From: CAYLLD01 sp964425135 | GTDB taxonomy: Bacteria; Pseudomonadota; Alphaproteobacteria; Rhodobacterales; Rhodobacteraceae | NCBI GenBank assembly: GCA_964425135.1 | Contig: CAYRKW010000010.1 | Location: 3,671-67,670, forward strand | Direction of reading: 5' to 3' | DNA: 64,000 bases | In this document: piece after piece, positions 18,446 to 28,315 of the stretch | How positions within the stretch are numbered: the first letter of the stretch is position 1 | Layout: each line of letters begins with the position of its first letter | The notes under the pieces: model-generated | Seen by the model: the letters and a program-made list of their open reading frames with translations, nothing else | Database searches by the model: none | Told to the model about the DNA's origin: nothing | Translations under genes and position numbers: made by a program

Positions 18446-18865
18446 TTATGCGGGATACCCGCCCATTTCGCAAATGATCTTCCATTCTTCCGCGCTCACC
18501 GGCTGCACCGACAGGCGGGTGTTGTTAACCAATACCATGTCTTTGAGGCGCGGCTCAGCCTTGCAATCGGCCAGCGTGATCGGGGTCGGAAACGGCCCTA
18601 CCGCTTTGACATCCACACACTCCCAACGTTCGTCATCGGTGGTGCTGTCGGGGTGGATCAGCGCACAAACCTCGACCACACCCATCACCCGTTTTTCGTC
18701 AATCGAATGATAGAAAAAGCCCAGATCGCCCAGTTCCATCTCGCGCATGTTGTTGCGTGCCTGATAGTTGCGGATGCCGTCCCATTCTTCGCCAGCATCC
18801 CCCTTAGCGACCTGATCCTCCCAACTCCATGTGTTCGGTTCGGATTTGAACAACCAGTATCTCAT
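18446..18865 (-). CDS. EVE-domain protein
   Basis: The 139-residue protein starts MRYWLFKSEPNTWSWEDQ, the EVE family start, and contains WDGIRNYQARNNMR and FFYHSIDEKRVMGVVEV, which form the PUA-like fold that recognises modified bases. Bacterial homologues are single-domain proteins of this length. A role in binding modified nucleic acid is known only at family level. It lies between DUF1761 and tsaD in the same direction. Confidence 0.92.
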   Translation of the reverse strand: MRYWLFKSEPNTWSWEDQVAKGDAGEEWDGIRNYQARNNMREMELGDLGFFYHSIDEKRVMGVVEVCALIHPDSTTDDERWECVDVKAVGPFPTPITLADCKAEPRLKDMVLVNNTRLSVQPVSAEEWKIICEMGGYPA

Positions 18866-18904
18866 TTCGCTCTCCTCAGATTTGCCCCATGCCTAGCAGA
18901 TGGT

Positions 18905-19999
18905 TCAGGCCTTGGCACCCTTTTTACCCGACCCCAACATGGCCGCTGCTGTCTGATCGAGCGGCCAGCGCGGGCGGGCCGAGACGTGCAAATCATGCTG
19001 GGTGCCATGGGCGAACATCTCCAGCCCGGCATAGGCGATCATAGCGCCATTGTCGGTGCATAAAGACAGGGGCGGGGCGAGAAACTGCAGGCCTGCATCA
19101 TCGCAGAGCGCTCGCAGCCCTGCACCAATCGCAGCATTCGCAGCAACCCCGCCTGCAACCGCGAATGCGCCACCAGACGCGCCTGTTTTGTGCTGAAACA
19201 GATCGATCGCACGGCGGGATTTTTCGATCAGCACATCCACAATTGCAGCTTGAAATGACGCGCAGAGATCACGCCGGTCACTGACCTTGATCCGGTTATC
19301 CTCCACAATGCCGTCACGCGCCCGGCGCGCGGCGGTTTTCAGCCCGGAAAACGACATATCACAGCCCTCACGGTCCAGAAGCGGACGGGGCAGGGCGAAC
19401 CGCGCCGCATCACCGCCTTTCGCGGCCCGCTCCAACGCCGGACCGCCAGGATACCCGAGCGACAGGAGCCGCGCGATTTTGTCAAACGCCTCTCCGGGCG
19501 CGTCGTCGATTGTGCCGCCAAGCCGCTCGAACCGATCATGCGCATGGACGATCAGAAACTGGCAATGCCCCCCGGATACCAGCAGCATCAGGTAGGGATA
19601 CGAAATGCCATCGGTCAGTCGCGGGGTAAGCGCGTGACCGGCCAGATGGTTGATCGCCACAAGCGGCTTTCCGGTTGCCAGCGCCAGCCCTTTTGCAAAC
19701 GTCAGACCCGACAAAACACCGCCGATCAGCCCCGGCCCGGCGGTTGCGGCGATGGCATCAATATCGGCCAAACCAACGCATGCCGTGTCCAGTGCCTCTT
19801 GCGTGATCAGATCGAGCTTTTCCACATGCGCGCGCGCTGCCAGTTCCGGGACAACACCACCAAAATCGCCGTGCAATTCGTATTGCGAACTGACGCAATT
19901 GGACAAAAGCACCGCTGCACCAACACCGCCGCGCACAAGGCCCGCCGCCGTATCATCGCAACTGCTTTCAATCCCCAGAACTGTGAAGCTCTTGGCCAT
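18905..19999 (-). CDS. tsaD: tRNA N6-threonylcarbamoyladenosine transferase TsaD
   Basis: TsaD transfers threonylcarbamoyl from its AMP ester to A37 of ANN-decoding tRNAs, acting with TsaB and TsaE. The 364-residue protein has VLGIESSCDDT at the N-terminus, the metal-binding HLAGH (118-122), LLVSGGHCQ and the C-terminal DNGAMIAYAG. I start at the ATG at 19999 before AKSFTVLGIESS; the frame is open to 20074. tsaE is found elsewhere in this window (40981). It is divergent from hemD. Confidence 0.96.
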   Translation of the reverse strand: MAKSFTVLGIESSCDDTAAGLVRGGVGAAVLLSNCVSSQYELHGDFGGVVPELAARAHVEKLDLITQEALDTACVGLADIDAIAATAGPGLIGGVLSGLTFAKGLALATGKPLVAINHLAGHALTPRLTDGISYPYLMLLVSGGHCQFLIVHAHDRFERLGGTIDDAPGEAFDKIARLLSLGYPGGPALERAAKGGDAARFALPRPLLDREGCDMSFSGLKTAARRARDGIVEDNRIKVSDRRDLCASFQAAIVDVLIEKSRRAIDLFQHKTGASGGAFAVAGGVAANAAIGAGLRALCDDAGLQFLAPPLSLCTDNGAMIAYAGLEMFAHGTQHDLHVSARPRWPLDQTAAAMLGSGKKGAKA

Positions 20000-20110
20000 A
20001 TCGCCCCGCATCATCTCACCCAAGCCGCTATCACCTGACATCTCGCCTTGCAAACCCCCGGCAAAATCCGGCACGTAGGGGCAACGACCTCACAGCCTTT
20101 GAGACACAAT

Positions 20111-20830
20111 ATGCCGCTCGATGTTCTCCTGACACGCCCGCTTGCTGATGCGCAAATATTTGCGCATGCGGTGAAGCTCAAGCACAGAGATAGTTTTGCG
20201 TTTACGATGGCCCCGCTCCTGGAAATACGTGACGAGCCGTGTTCAGTAGATCTGGGCGGTGTGCAAGCGGTGATGTTCACCTCCAAAAACGCCGTCGAGC
20301 GTTTCGCAGCCCGCAGCCCCGAACGCCACGTCCCAGCCCTTTGCGTTGGCCCCGCGACCGAGCGGGCGGCAGCGCAAGCAGGCTTTTCAACCATGTCCGC
20401 AGATGGCGATGTGATTGCGCTCGCGACACTGGCCGCGCAATCCTACCAGCCGGGCGCAGGTACAATGCTGCATTTTCGCGGCGGCACCACGGCGGGCGAT
20501 CTGGCCGGAACGCTGCTCGGCGAAGGGATAGAGGCCGAAGATCGCATCATCTACGAACAAGCGCCGCAAGATATCTCCCAAGAGGCACTTGCACTGCTTC
20601 AAACCGCTAAACCCGTGCTTGCGCCGGTCTTCTCCCCCCGAACAGCACGCCTTTTGGCAAGCGAGTTGCATCGACATCCCACACGGGCAAATCTTGTCCT
20701 GATCGGACTGTCACACGCGGTCTCTGCCGAGTTTTCAGATCTTTCCTTTAAAGTCGTGACCGCACCCCAGCCGAACGCGGCATCAATACTCTCAATCCTG
20801 CTGAAATTAACGAAAAATATGAGCAAATAA
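20111..20830 (+). CDS. hemD: Uroporphyrinogen-III synthase
   Basis: HemD closes and inverts the D ring of hydroxymethylbilane to give uroporphyrinogen III. The 239-residue protein begins MPLDVLLTRPLADA. It shows the poorly conserved family signals AVMFTSKNAVERFA, LCVGPATERAA and FSPRTARLLA. The ATG at 20111 is preferred over the upstream in-frame codon at 20048. In many relatives hemC lies directly upstream; here the 111 bp between tsaD and hemD cannot hold it. mic60 and hemY follow, as in other alphaproteobacteria. Confidence 0.88.
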   Translation: MPLDVLLTRPLADAQIFAHAVKLKHRDSFAFTMAPLLEIRDEPCSVDLGGVQAVMFTSKNAVERFAARSPERHVPALCVGPATERAAAQAGFSTMSADGDVIALATLAAQSYQPGAGTMLHFRGGTTAGDLAGTLLGEGIEAEDRIIYEQAPQDISQEALALLQTAKPVLAPVFSPRTARLLASELHRHPTRANLVLIGLSHAVSAEFSDLSFKVVTAPQPNAASILSILLKLTKNMSK

Positions 20831-20932
20831 CCGGACAGTATGGGAATTTGCATAGCATTCTCCCCTTAAATCCAGTGGGGGAATCATTGCTGAGTGTCGG
20901 GGCGTGCACTATGTTTGGTGCAAGTTTTTAAT

Positions 20933-20953
20933 CGATACGATTCCGTTGTATCG
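20933..20953. promoter_or_regulatory. Inverted repeat upstream of mic60
   Basis: CGATAC and GTATCG form 6-bp arms around 9 bp in the hemD-mic60 spacer, 18 bp before the mic60 start. A second imperfect inverted repeat, ATTCTCCCC / GGGGGAAT, lies just upstream near 20850-20876. Either could be an operator or an attenuating hairpin between hemD and mic60. Confidence 0.3.
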
Positions 20954-20970
20954 CAAAGTGGGGCTGGCAA

Positions 20971-22326
20971 ATGGTCGATAAACCAAATGAAGACACGTCA
21001 TCTGGGGATGAAGCTGCCAGGCTTGACGATCAGACCGATAATCTGAACGACGGGGCGCGCGATACAATGGGCGAAGAGCCTGCGCGCGATACCCATCAGG
21101 AATCTGTGGAAGAAGTCTATCACGAGGCCTATGACGAGCATGAGGAACAACGTGGCACGAGCATGTCTGCCCGCATTTTGCGCACGCTCGCGGTGTTGGT
21201 CGTCGGGGCCGGTGTCGCGCTCTGGGGCGCACCGAAACTTGCACCCATGCTGCCGCAATGGGCAGCGCCGATCGTGCCGTATCTCACTCCAGGTGGTGAT
21301 GCGGCCGTTGAAACGGCGCGCAATGAAGTCGAAGCGTTGCGCACCGAGTTGAATGACAAAATCGCCGGCCTGAATACCGAGATTGACAGCGATGCTGTGC
21401 GCGAGATCGCAGGCGCGGTCGTTGAGGAAAGCGTAACCGCGCTTGAGAACTCCACCCAAGAGCAGCTTACCGTTATGAGCGATACGATCGCAGCAGCCGA
21501 CAGCGGCGAGATCGAAGCCCGTCTGGCGCAGCTTGAAGTGAAAATCGAAGGGCTGAGCGAGCAACTCGAAAGCCAGACGACCGCATTGCAAAGCGTCTCG
21601 CAATCTGGCGGAGAACTCTCCGAAGATGCGCTTGCGCAGCTGACCACAAATGCCGGGTTGATCAACGGTCTCAAAGCCGAGATCGAACAGGTGAGCGCCA
21701 TGACCGGCAGCCTCTCGCAACGGATTGACGAAGTTGAAGTCACCGCCGAGCGCAAGGTTGCCGAGGCCAATGACAAGGTGGCCGAAGCCAATGAAGAGAT
21801 GGAGCGCGTTGCTGCATCCGCCTCAAGTGCAGAAGCTGCCGCAAGTTTTAAGCTGGGTCTCGAAGGCGCACGCCGCGCCGTCGCCCGTGGCGCGCCGCTC
21901 GCCGATCATCTGGACAAACTGCAAGCGGTCTCGGATGCACCTTTGCCGGACGTGCTGTTAGCGTCGGCTGAAACGGGTGTGGCCTCGATAGACGCGCTCG
22001 TTGACCGTTTCGGCCCGCTCGCCCATGAAGCGATCCAAAGTGATATTCGGGCCAACAACGAGGGCGGCGCTCTCTCCAAACTCGGTGCCTTTGTCCAAAG
22101 CCAGCTTGCGACCCGCTCGCTCGAACCGGTGGAAGGGGATGGCACAGATGCTATCCTGTCGCGCATCGGCGCTGCGATTGAAGATGGCAATCTCCAAGCC
22201 GTGCTCAGCGAGAGCGAGGGGCTCAATGAGGCCGCCAAAAGCGTGCTGGGCGGCTGGATCGAAGATGTGAACACGCGCGCGCAAGTGATCGACGCACTTG
22301 ATGCCGTCTCCGCAAACGCGTCGTAA
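20971..22326 (+). CDS. mic60: Mic60/mitofilin-family inner membrane protein (COG4223)
   Basis: The 451-residue protein has an acidic N-terminus (1-65), one membrane segment (about 70-88, ILRTLAVLVVGAGVALWGAP), a long Glu/Ala-rich coiled coil (about 105-290) and a C-terminal domain of about 150 residues. That layout and the location between hemD and hemY are those of the alphaproteobacterial Mic60 homologue, which forms membrane contact sites related to mitochondrial cristae junctions. The ATG at 20971 begins the only reasonable frame. The role in this organism is inferred. Confidence 0.85.
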   Translation: MVDKPNEDTSSGDEAARLDDQTDNLNDGARDTMGEEPARDTHQESVEEVYHEAYDEHEEQRGTSMSARILRTLAVLVVGAGVALWGAPKLAPMLPQWAAPIVPYLTPGGDAAVETARNEVEALRTELNDKIAGLNTEIDSDAVREIAGAVVEESVTALENSTQEQLTVMSDTIAAADSGEIEARLAQLEVKIEGLSEQLESQTTALQSVSQSGGELSEDALAQLTTNAGLINGLKAEIEQVSAMTGSLSQRIDEVEVTAERKVAEANDKVAEANEEMERVAASASSAEAAASFKLGLEGARRAVARGAPLADHLDKLQAVSDAPLPDVLLASAETGVASIDALVDRFGPLAHEAIQSDIRANNEGGALSKLGAFVQSQLATRSLEPVEGDGTDAILSRIGAAIEDGNLQAVLSESEGLNEAAKSVLGGWIEDVNTRAQVIDALDAVSANAS

Positions 22327-22350
22327 GCCCACAGTTAAGGAATTCCTATC

Positions 22351-23880
22351 GTGATTTGGTCATTCATAAAGATTGCAGTTTTTTTCGGGCTTATCGCCGC
22401 GCTGGCTTACGGCTCGGGTTTTGTGATGGACACCGGTGGCTATGTCACGGTCGCCTTTGGCGGCTATGAAATCCGCAAAACGCCGATCGAAGCGCTTATC
22501 ATTCTGGTGCTGCTCTTTGCGGCTGTTTTCATCCTCTTCAAACTCGCCGGGTTTGTGATCTCTATCCTGAAATTTGTGAATGGCGATGAAACCGCCCTCT
22601 CACGTTATTTCGACCGCAATCGCGAGAAGAAAGGCTATGAAGCACTGGGCGACAGCGTGATTGCGCTCGCCGCAGGTGATGGTCGAACCGCCATCGCCAA
22701 AGCCGCCAAAGCCGAGAAACTGATCTCGCGCCCGGAAATCACAACACTTGTTAACGCGCAGGCGGCACAGCTGAACGGCGACAAGGCACTGGCCGAGACC
22801 CACTTCAAAACCCTGCTCAGCGACGAGCGCACCCGCTTTGTCGGCGTGCAAGGCCTCCTGCGCCAAAAGCTCGATTCAGGCGATACTGAAACCGCACTGC
22901 GCCTTGCCGAAAAAGCCTTCGCGATCAATCCGCGTCACGATCAGACGCTCCAGACTCTGTTTGAATTGCAGTCTGGAAACAACGATTGGGGCGGCGCGCG
23001 CGAGACCTTGCAGGCGCGCGTCAAAGCCAAGGCGCTGCCCAAAGATGTTGGCAAACGCCGCGATGCGGTCCTGTCGCTCGCGGATGCCTTTGCGCAGATG
23101 GAAGCAGGGCAAACCGAAGCGGCCCGCACCTCCGCCGCCAAAGCAAACAAAATCGCGCCCGGTCTGATCCCCGCTGCTGCGCTTCACGCGCAACTACTGA
23201 TCGAAGACGGGTCGCGCCGCAAAGCAGGGAGCATTCTGAAAAAGGCGTGGGAGACAACACCCCATCCCGATCTGGCTGCAACCTTCGCTGCCATCGCGCC
23301 CGATGAAACTCATGAAGCACGCCTCAAGCGCTTCAAATCCTTCCTGAAGCTGCGCCCGAACCACGTGGAGACCCAGCTCCTCGAAGCCGAGTTGCACCTC
23401 GCGAATGAGGATTTCCCAGCCGCGCGCAAAGCAATCAGCGATCTGGCCGAAACCGACCCAACCGCACGCTCCCTGTCGATCATGGCAGCGATTGAACGTG
23501 GCATGGGCGCAGAAGAAGCCGTCGTCTCGGGCTGGCTCGCCAAAGCGCTCAGCGCCCCGCGCGGCGATGCCTGGATTTGCGAAAGCTGCAACCACATCCA
23601 TGGCGCATGGGAGCCGATCTGCGAAAACTGCGCGCATTTCGATACCCTCTCATGGAAACGCGTCCCGCCATCCGAAGACGCAAAAACCATGGCTGCCGCC
23701 ATGCTGCCGCTCATCGTTGGTCAACTCGAAAAAGAGCAGGGCGAAGACGTCGCATCGCCACAAGATGACCTGATCGACGCAACGCCCGAAGACGCTGATA
23801 CGCAGGCTAACGACGCCATAGACGACACGAAGCCCATCGTCGTCGATGCGGTGGACGCGGTCGAGGAAACTGTCAAATAA
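22351..23880 (+). CDS. hemY: HemY-family TPR membrane protein
   Basis: The 509-residue protein starts at a GTG (22351), 25 bp after mic60. Two membrane segments lie at about residues 3-25 and 45-75, followed by a long helical region with TPR-like repeats. A rubredoxin-like zinc ribbon lies near the C-terminus (CESCNH ... CENC, about 410-432), as is common in the alphaproteobacterial HemY type. HemY is associated with late haem synthesis operons, but its exact role is not settled. An acidic low-complexity tail ends it. Confidence 0.88.
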   Translation: MIWSFIKIAVFFGLIAALAYGSGFVMDTGGYVTVAFGGYEIRKTPIEALIILVLLFAAVFILFKLAGFVISILKFVNGDETALSRYFDRNREKKGYEALGDSVIALAAGDGRTAIAKAAKAEKLISRPEITTLVNAQAAQLNGDKALAETHFKTLLSDERTRFVGVQGLLRQKLDSGDTETALRLAEKAFAINPRHDQTLQTLFELQSGNNDWGGARETLQARVKAKALPKDVGKRRDAVLSLADAFAQMEAGQTEAARTSAAKANKIAPGLIPAAALHAQLLIEDGSRRKAGSILKKAWETTPHPDLAATFAAIAPDETHEARLKRFKSFLKLRPNHVETQLLEAELHLANEDFPAARKAISDLAETDPTARSLSIMAAIERGMGAEEAVVSGWLAKALSAPRGDAWICESCNHIHGAWEPICENCAHFDTLSWKRVPPSEDAKTMAAAMLPLIVGQLEKEQGEDVASPQDDLIDATPEDADTQANDAIDDTKPIVVDAVDAVEETVK

Positions 23881-23894
23881 CCGCGCAGATCACG

Positions 23895-23978
23895 TCATCT
23901 TTCCAGAAAATACTCAAACAGTTTCGCGCGCCAGCGCGAAACGACATATCGTGCGGGCCGATAAGGCCCGCTCCGTTT
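23895..23978. repeat. Composite intergenic repeat, copy B
   Basis: This is the reverse-strand counterpart of copy A. It contains a 7-bp stem (GCGGGCC / GGCCCGC), ACGATATGTCGT, a perfect 9-bp stem GTTTCGCGC / GCGCGAAAC and a GAGTATTTTCTGGAAAGATGA box. It fills almost the whole spacer between the convergent ends of hemY and gyrB. Confidence 0.85.
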
Positions 23979-23980
23979 GA

Positions 23981-26395
23981 TCAGAAATCGAGGTTCTCGA
24001 CGCTCAGCGCGTTTTCCTGAATGAACTCACGACGGGGCTCAACCACATCGCCCATCAGCTTGGTGAAGATCTCATCCGCCTGACTGGCCTGCTCAATCTT
24101 CACCTGCAAGAACGTGCGCGCCTCGGGATCCAGCGTCGTCTCCCACAGCTGATCCGGGTTCATCTCCCCCAGACCCTTGTACCGCTGAAGCGACAGACCC
24201 TTCTCGCCCTCGCCCAGCACCGCACTCAAAAGCGTCACAGGCCCGTGGATATCCGTCTGCTTGTCCTTACGTACCAGCGTCACCCGTCCGCCATAGGTAT
24301 CCTGCAGCGACTCTGTCATGCTACCCAGCGTCCGCGCCTCTCCAGAGCGCAACACGCGGCCATCGAGCACACGGCTCTCTTCCACGCCACGCAGCAAGCG
24401 GATGAAGCGTAGGCCCTTATCCTGCGTCGGGCGCCCCTGCCAGCCGCGCTCGTATTCCTCTGACACCATATCAAGCCGCTCAGCGACCCTGTCAGCCGCC
24501 CCTTGCGCATCCGCATCGATCACCCCTGGAACCATCGCTCCGGCAATCGCTGTCTGCTCAAGGATATTGCGCGGATAGAGGGTCGGGAAGGCCGCCAGAA
24601 CCCGCGCCACATTGCGCGCCTCATTGACCACCCGCGCCAAATCAGCGCCGGTGATCACCTCGCCGTTTTCCAGATTAAGCGAAGACTCGCTCAGCCCCTG
24701 CTCAATGAGATAATCATCCAGCGCATTTTGATCCTTCAGATACACCTCCGACTTTCCGCGTGCGACCTTATACAGCGGCGGTTGCGCGATATAGAGATGC
24801 CCCTGGCTGATAAGCTGCGGCATGTGCCGGTAGAAAAATGTCAGAAGCAGCGTGCGAATATGCGCCCCATCCACATCCGCATCTGTCATAATCACGACCT
24901 TGTGGTAACGCAGCTTGCTGATATCGAACTCATCACCAATACCGGTGCCAAGCGCCATTAACAGATTGCCGATCTCCTGACTGGACAGCACGCGATCAAG
25001 CCGTGCCCGTTCGACATTCAGGATTTTCCCGCGCAGTGGCAGCACCGCCTGGTTCTTCCGATCGCGCCCCGTCTGGGTCGAACCGCCGGCGCTATCGCCC
25101 TCCACGAGAAAAATTTCGGTCTTGGACGGGTCTTTCTCGGAACAATCCTTCAGTTTGGCCGCATTGAAATTCACGTCCATCGCCGTTTTCCGGCGAGTCA
25201 ATTCCCGCGCTTTGCGGGCCGCCTCGCGGGCAAGCGCTGCCTCGACGATCTTGCCGACAACCTCCCTGGCCTCTGAGGGGTGCTCCTCAAACCACTCGGT
25301 CAGCTTTTCGTTCATCAAGCTCTCGACCGCAGGCCGCACCTCTGAGGAGACCAGCTTGTCTTTCGTCTGTGAGGAGAACTTCGGGTCCGGCACCTTTACC
25401 GACAGCACGCAGGTCAGCCCTTCACGGCTGTCATCGCCCGAGAGCGACACTTTTTCTTTCTTCGCAATCCCCGAGGAGGCTGCATAGTGGTTGATCGTCC
25501 GCGTCAGCGCGCCCCGAAAGCCCGCCATATGCGTTCCACCATCGCGCTGCGGGATGTTGTTGGTGAAGGCCAGCACATTTTCATGATAGCTATCATTCCA
25601 CCACATCGCCACTTCCACACCGATATCGTCCTTCTCGCCTGTAACGAATATTGGATCGGGAATGAGTGCGGTTTTGGACCGGTCGAGATAGCGGACAAAT
25701 TCGCGCACACCGCCCTCGTAGTAGAGCTCTGTCGTGCGATCTTCCGCAGGCCGCTCGTCGGTCAGCGAGATGCGTACGCCGGAGTTAAGAAATGCTAACT
25801 CTCTGAGGCGATGTTCGAGCGTATCGAATTTGAAATCAACGTTCGAAAACGTAGATGTCGCCGCCATGAACGTAACTTTCGTCCCCTTTTGCCCGTTCGC
25901 ATCGCCAACAACTTCCAGATGCTTGACCGTCTCACCATGTTCAAACCGCGCGTGATGCTCCTTGCCGTCGCGCCAGATTGTGAGCTCCAGATAATCAGAC
26001 AGCGCGTTAACCACCGACACACCAACCCCGTGCAGACCGCCTGAAACCTTGTAGGAGTTACTGTCAAACTTACCGCCGGCATGAAGCTGGGTCATGATAA
26101 CTTCGGCGGCAGAAACGCCCTCTTCCTCGTGGATGCCAACCGGAATACCGCGCCCGTTATCGGACACAGACACCGAATTATCAGCATGAATAACCACCGA
26201 GACAATGTCCGCATGACCGGCCAGCGCCTCGTCAATGCCGTTGTCAACGACCTCATACACCATATGGTGCAGACCAGAGCCATCATCGGTATCCCCGATA
26301 TACATTCCCGGACGCTTGCGGACCGCCTCTAAGCCTTTGAGAACTTTAATGGAATCGGCGCCGTATTCTGCTGGGTTTTCAGCTGGTTCTGCCAT
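23981..26395 (-). CDS. gyrB: DNA gyrase subunit B
   Basis: This is the ATPase and Toprim subunit of DNA gyrase, 804 residues and full length. The GHKL ATPase region has RKRPGMYIG, EVVDNGIDEAL and DNGRGIPV. The Toprim domain has EGDSAGGS and DADVDGAHIRTLLLTFFYR, and the region PLRGKILNVE is conserved. The C-terminal GyrB signature is YKGLGEMNPDQLW. The start ATG at 26395 leads MAEPAENPAEYGADSIKVL. The 140 bp between it and the next gene carries its promoter region. Confidence 0.97.
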   Translation of the reverse strand: MAEPAENPAEYGADSIKVLKGLEAVRKRPGMYIGDTDDGSGLHHMVYEVVDNGIDEALAGHADIVSVVIHADNSVSVSDNGRGIPVGIHEEEGVSAAEVIMTQLHAGGKFDSNSYKVSGGLHGVGVSVVNALSDYLELTIWRDGKEHHARFEHGETVKHLEVVGDANGQKGTKVTFMAATSTFSNVDFKFDTLEHRLRELAFLNSGVRISLTDERPAEDRTTELYYEGGVREFVRYLDRSKTALIPDPIFVTGEKDDIGVEVAMWWNDSYHENVLAFTNNIPQRDGGTHMAGFRGALTRTINHYAASSGIAKKEKVSLSGDDSREGLTCVLSVKVPDPKFSSQTKDKLVSSEVRPAVESLMNEKLTEWFEEHPSEAREVVGKIVEAALAREAARKARELTRRKTAMDVNFNAAKLKDCSEKDPSKTEIFLVEGDSAGGSTQTGRDRKNQAVLPLRGKILNVERARLDRVLSSQEIGNLLMALGTGIGDEFDISKLRYHKVVIMTDADVDGAHIRTLLLTFFYRHMPQLISQGHLYIAQPPLYKVARGKSEVYLKDQNALDDYLIEQGLSESSLNLENGEVITGADLARVVNEARNVARVLAAFPTLYPRNILEQTAIAGAMVPGVIDADAQGAADRVAERLDMVSEEYERGWQGRPTQDKGLRFIRLLRGVEESRVLDGRVLRSGEARTLGSMTESLQDTYGGRVTLVRKDKQTDIHGPVTLLSAVLGEGEKGLSLQRYKGLGEMNPDQLWETTLDPEARTFLQVKIEQASQADEIFTKLMGDVVEPRREFIQENALSVENLDF

Positions 26396-26535
26396 TTGCT
26401 CTGCCCTATATTTTGTGCCTTCGAGTATAGCTCAATTCGGCGGGATTGTCACGGAATAGTCGCAATCTTCCATTTTCGGCAAGGCTTTGAAATACATAGA
26501 TAAAATATGGACGCGCGCGGCATAGAAACCAAAAG

Positions 26536-28008
26536 CTACTGCGACGTCAGATATTCTGCTCCAGCGCTACATCCGGCAGGTACAACATACGCCGCCAGCG
26601 CATGCTTGTAATACGCGCCGCCGCGCGTATCAAAGCGCGCAACAGGTGTCAGATCAGCACCATCGCAAGCGTAGCCCCCCTCACGCGCGACAAACAAAAC
26701 ATCGCTGCCATCCGGCTCAAACGGGAATTTCTGCTCATAAAAATGTCGTGTTGGCCCATCGATCACGTTAGACCGGAACGCAAACGGCTCATCGCGCCCT
26801 GCGTGGAACAAATCGGCCAGAATATCCCGCTCCGCCGCAACAATGGTCGTAACCCCTTGTGCCCGCGCCACCTCGAAAATTTCACCGCTCAGCTTGGTCC
26901 GCCCCAGATACCGCGACATCAGCGGTGCGCCGTCTCCCATCGTGATCAACGTCGGTGCCAGCGTCAGAACCGGCACAACAACGCACAAAGCAGCATTGAG
27001 CGCGATCCCGACCATCATCAGCCGCGTGCGACCGCGCATGATCAGCCATCCAATCACCAGCGGTGTCGCCGTCAAATAAGCCGTTGCGGCCCAGTTCGCA
27101 TAGGCTTTCGATAGAAACGCCTGCAAGGTGACGATCAGAAGGATCGGCAGCGAGAATGCCAGTAAAGCGCGCGTTTCTCGGCTATGCGCGAATAGCGCGA
27201 CGATCCATGTTGCCATGAATATCGGCCCAAAAACAATGAATTGGCTCGCGACAAATTCCGCCATCCCCGCCAGATCATACTGCGCCCCGCCATCGTCGGG
27301 TTTGACCCAGTCTATATTGTCCATCGTGTGCCGCACAGTCGTCAGGTCATTCACCGCGTTCCAAATCAGGTTCGGCATGATGACGATAAGAAAGGCGATC
27401 AAGAGCGATAAAATCTGTTGAAATCCCGGCCGCATCTCGCGCAGCACAAGCGCCGAAAGCGCCGCGCCAACAAAGAAGTAAACGGCCGCATATTTCGCCA
27501 TAAATGCACAACCGATCATCGTACCGCAGACAAACGCAGCGCCCCGTCCACCATCCTTCAACGCCCGCCAATAGAAGATCAGCCCGGCGACAAAAAATGG
27601 AAACATCACAGTATCGGTCGAGATCAGCGCCGATCCCACCGCCACCAATGGAAGCGTGATATAGGCAAGCGAAGACCAAAACGCGATACGCGCATCCTGC
27701 AGTCCTGAAACCCAGCGGAACATCAAAAGTGCAGTGATACCATGGAGGAGCGGGGCAGGGAGCCGCACCCAGAATGCCTCCGAGCTTCCCACAAGATCAG
27801 TCACCGCCCGCAACAACCAACCGATGAGCGGGGGTTTGGAATAGTAACCAAAATCCAGATGCTGACCCCAAAGCCAATACTGGCTTTCGTCCACGAATAG
27901 GTCTGTTTTGTTGAACCAGAGCGCAATCACCCGCGCCGCTGTAATGATTACCACGACACAAAACGCCAGACGCGTCCAAGGTGTTGTTTCAGGGGCAGCG
28001 GATGCCAA
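26536..28008 (-). CDS. ArnT-like / GT39-type membrane glycosyltransferase
   Basis: The 490-residue multi-pass protein has the PMT/ArnT catalytic loop marker DESQYWLWGQHLDFGYYSKP, where the DE pair and PP after it are the family's polyprenyl-phosphate-sugar binding region. Around ten membrane segments follow, then a periplasmic C-terminal domain. Such enzymes move a sugar from undecaprenyl phosphate to lipid A or other cell-envelope acceptors. The gene follows a LAB_N protein and a GT2 polyprenyl-phosphate glycosyltransferase, so the sugar donor is probably made next door. The sugar is unknown. Confidence 0.87.
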   Translation of the reverse strand: MASAAPETTPWTRLAFCVVVIITAARVIALWFNKTDLFVDESQYWLWGQHLDFGYYSKPPLIGWLLRAVTDLVGSSEAFWVRLPAPLLHGITALLMFRWVSGLQDARIAFWSSLAYITLPLVAVGSALISTDTVMFPFFVAGLIFYWRALKDGGRGAAFVCGTMIGCAFMAKYAAVYFFVGAALSALVLREMRPGFQQILSLLIAFLIVIMPNLIWNAVNDLTTVRHTMDNIDWVKPDDGGAQYDLAGMAEFVASQFIVFGPIFMATWIVALFAHSRETRALLAFSLPILLIVTLQAFLSKAYANWAATAYLTATPLVIGWLIMRGRTRLMMVGIALNAALCVVVPVLTLAPTLITMGDGAPLMSRYLGRTKLSGEIFEVARAQGVTTIVAAERDILADLFHAGRDEPFAFRSNVIDGPTRHFYEQKFPFEPDGSDVLFVAREGGYACDGADLTPVARFDTRGGAYYKHALAAYVVPAGCSAGAEYLTSQ

Positions 28009-28012
28009 AACG

Positions 28013-28315
28013 TCAGCCTTGCCGCTTTTCGCGATGGATCAGCCAAAGATTGCGCGTGTAAATGAACACGCCCAGCGATTGTCCGAGAATGAATACCGGG
28101 TCACCGCGATAGATCGCATAGGACAGCAGGATCACACCGCCCGCGATCGAGAAATACCAGAACGCCACCGGCACGATCGATCGCCCCTCACGTTCGGAGG
28201 CGATCCATTGAACGATGAAGCGCGCGGAGAACATCAGCTGCCCACCAAGGCCAATGACGACCCACCAGAACTCCAGCCAGCTCTCGACATTGAGAAAGGA
28301 AAAGATGCTATCCAT
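28013..28315 (-). CDS. Lipid A biosynthesis N-terminal-domain (LAB_N) membrane protein
   Basis: The protein has 100 residues from the ATG at 28315; a TTG at 28327 would add four. It has three membrane segments and the conserved pattern FSARFIVQWIASEREGRSIVP, FWYFSIAGG and GVFIYTRNLWLI, which is the LAB_N domain found as the N-terminus of some LpxB proteins and as small stand-alone proteins. It overlaps the GT2 stop by 8 bp and is 4 bp from the ArnT-like gene, so the three are one operon. A helper role in envelope glycosylation is inferred. Confidence 0.88.
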   Translation of the reverse strand: MDSIFSFLNVESWLEFWWVVIGLGGQLMFSARFIVQWIASEREGRSIVPVAFWYFSIAGGVILLSYAIYRGDPVFILGQSLGVFIYTRNLWLIHREKRQG

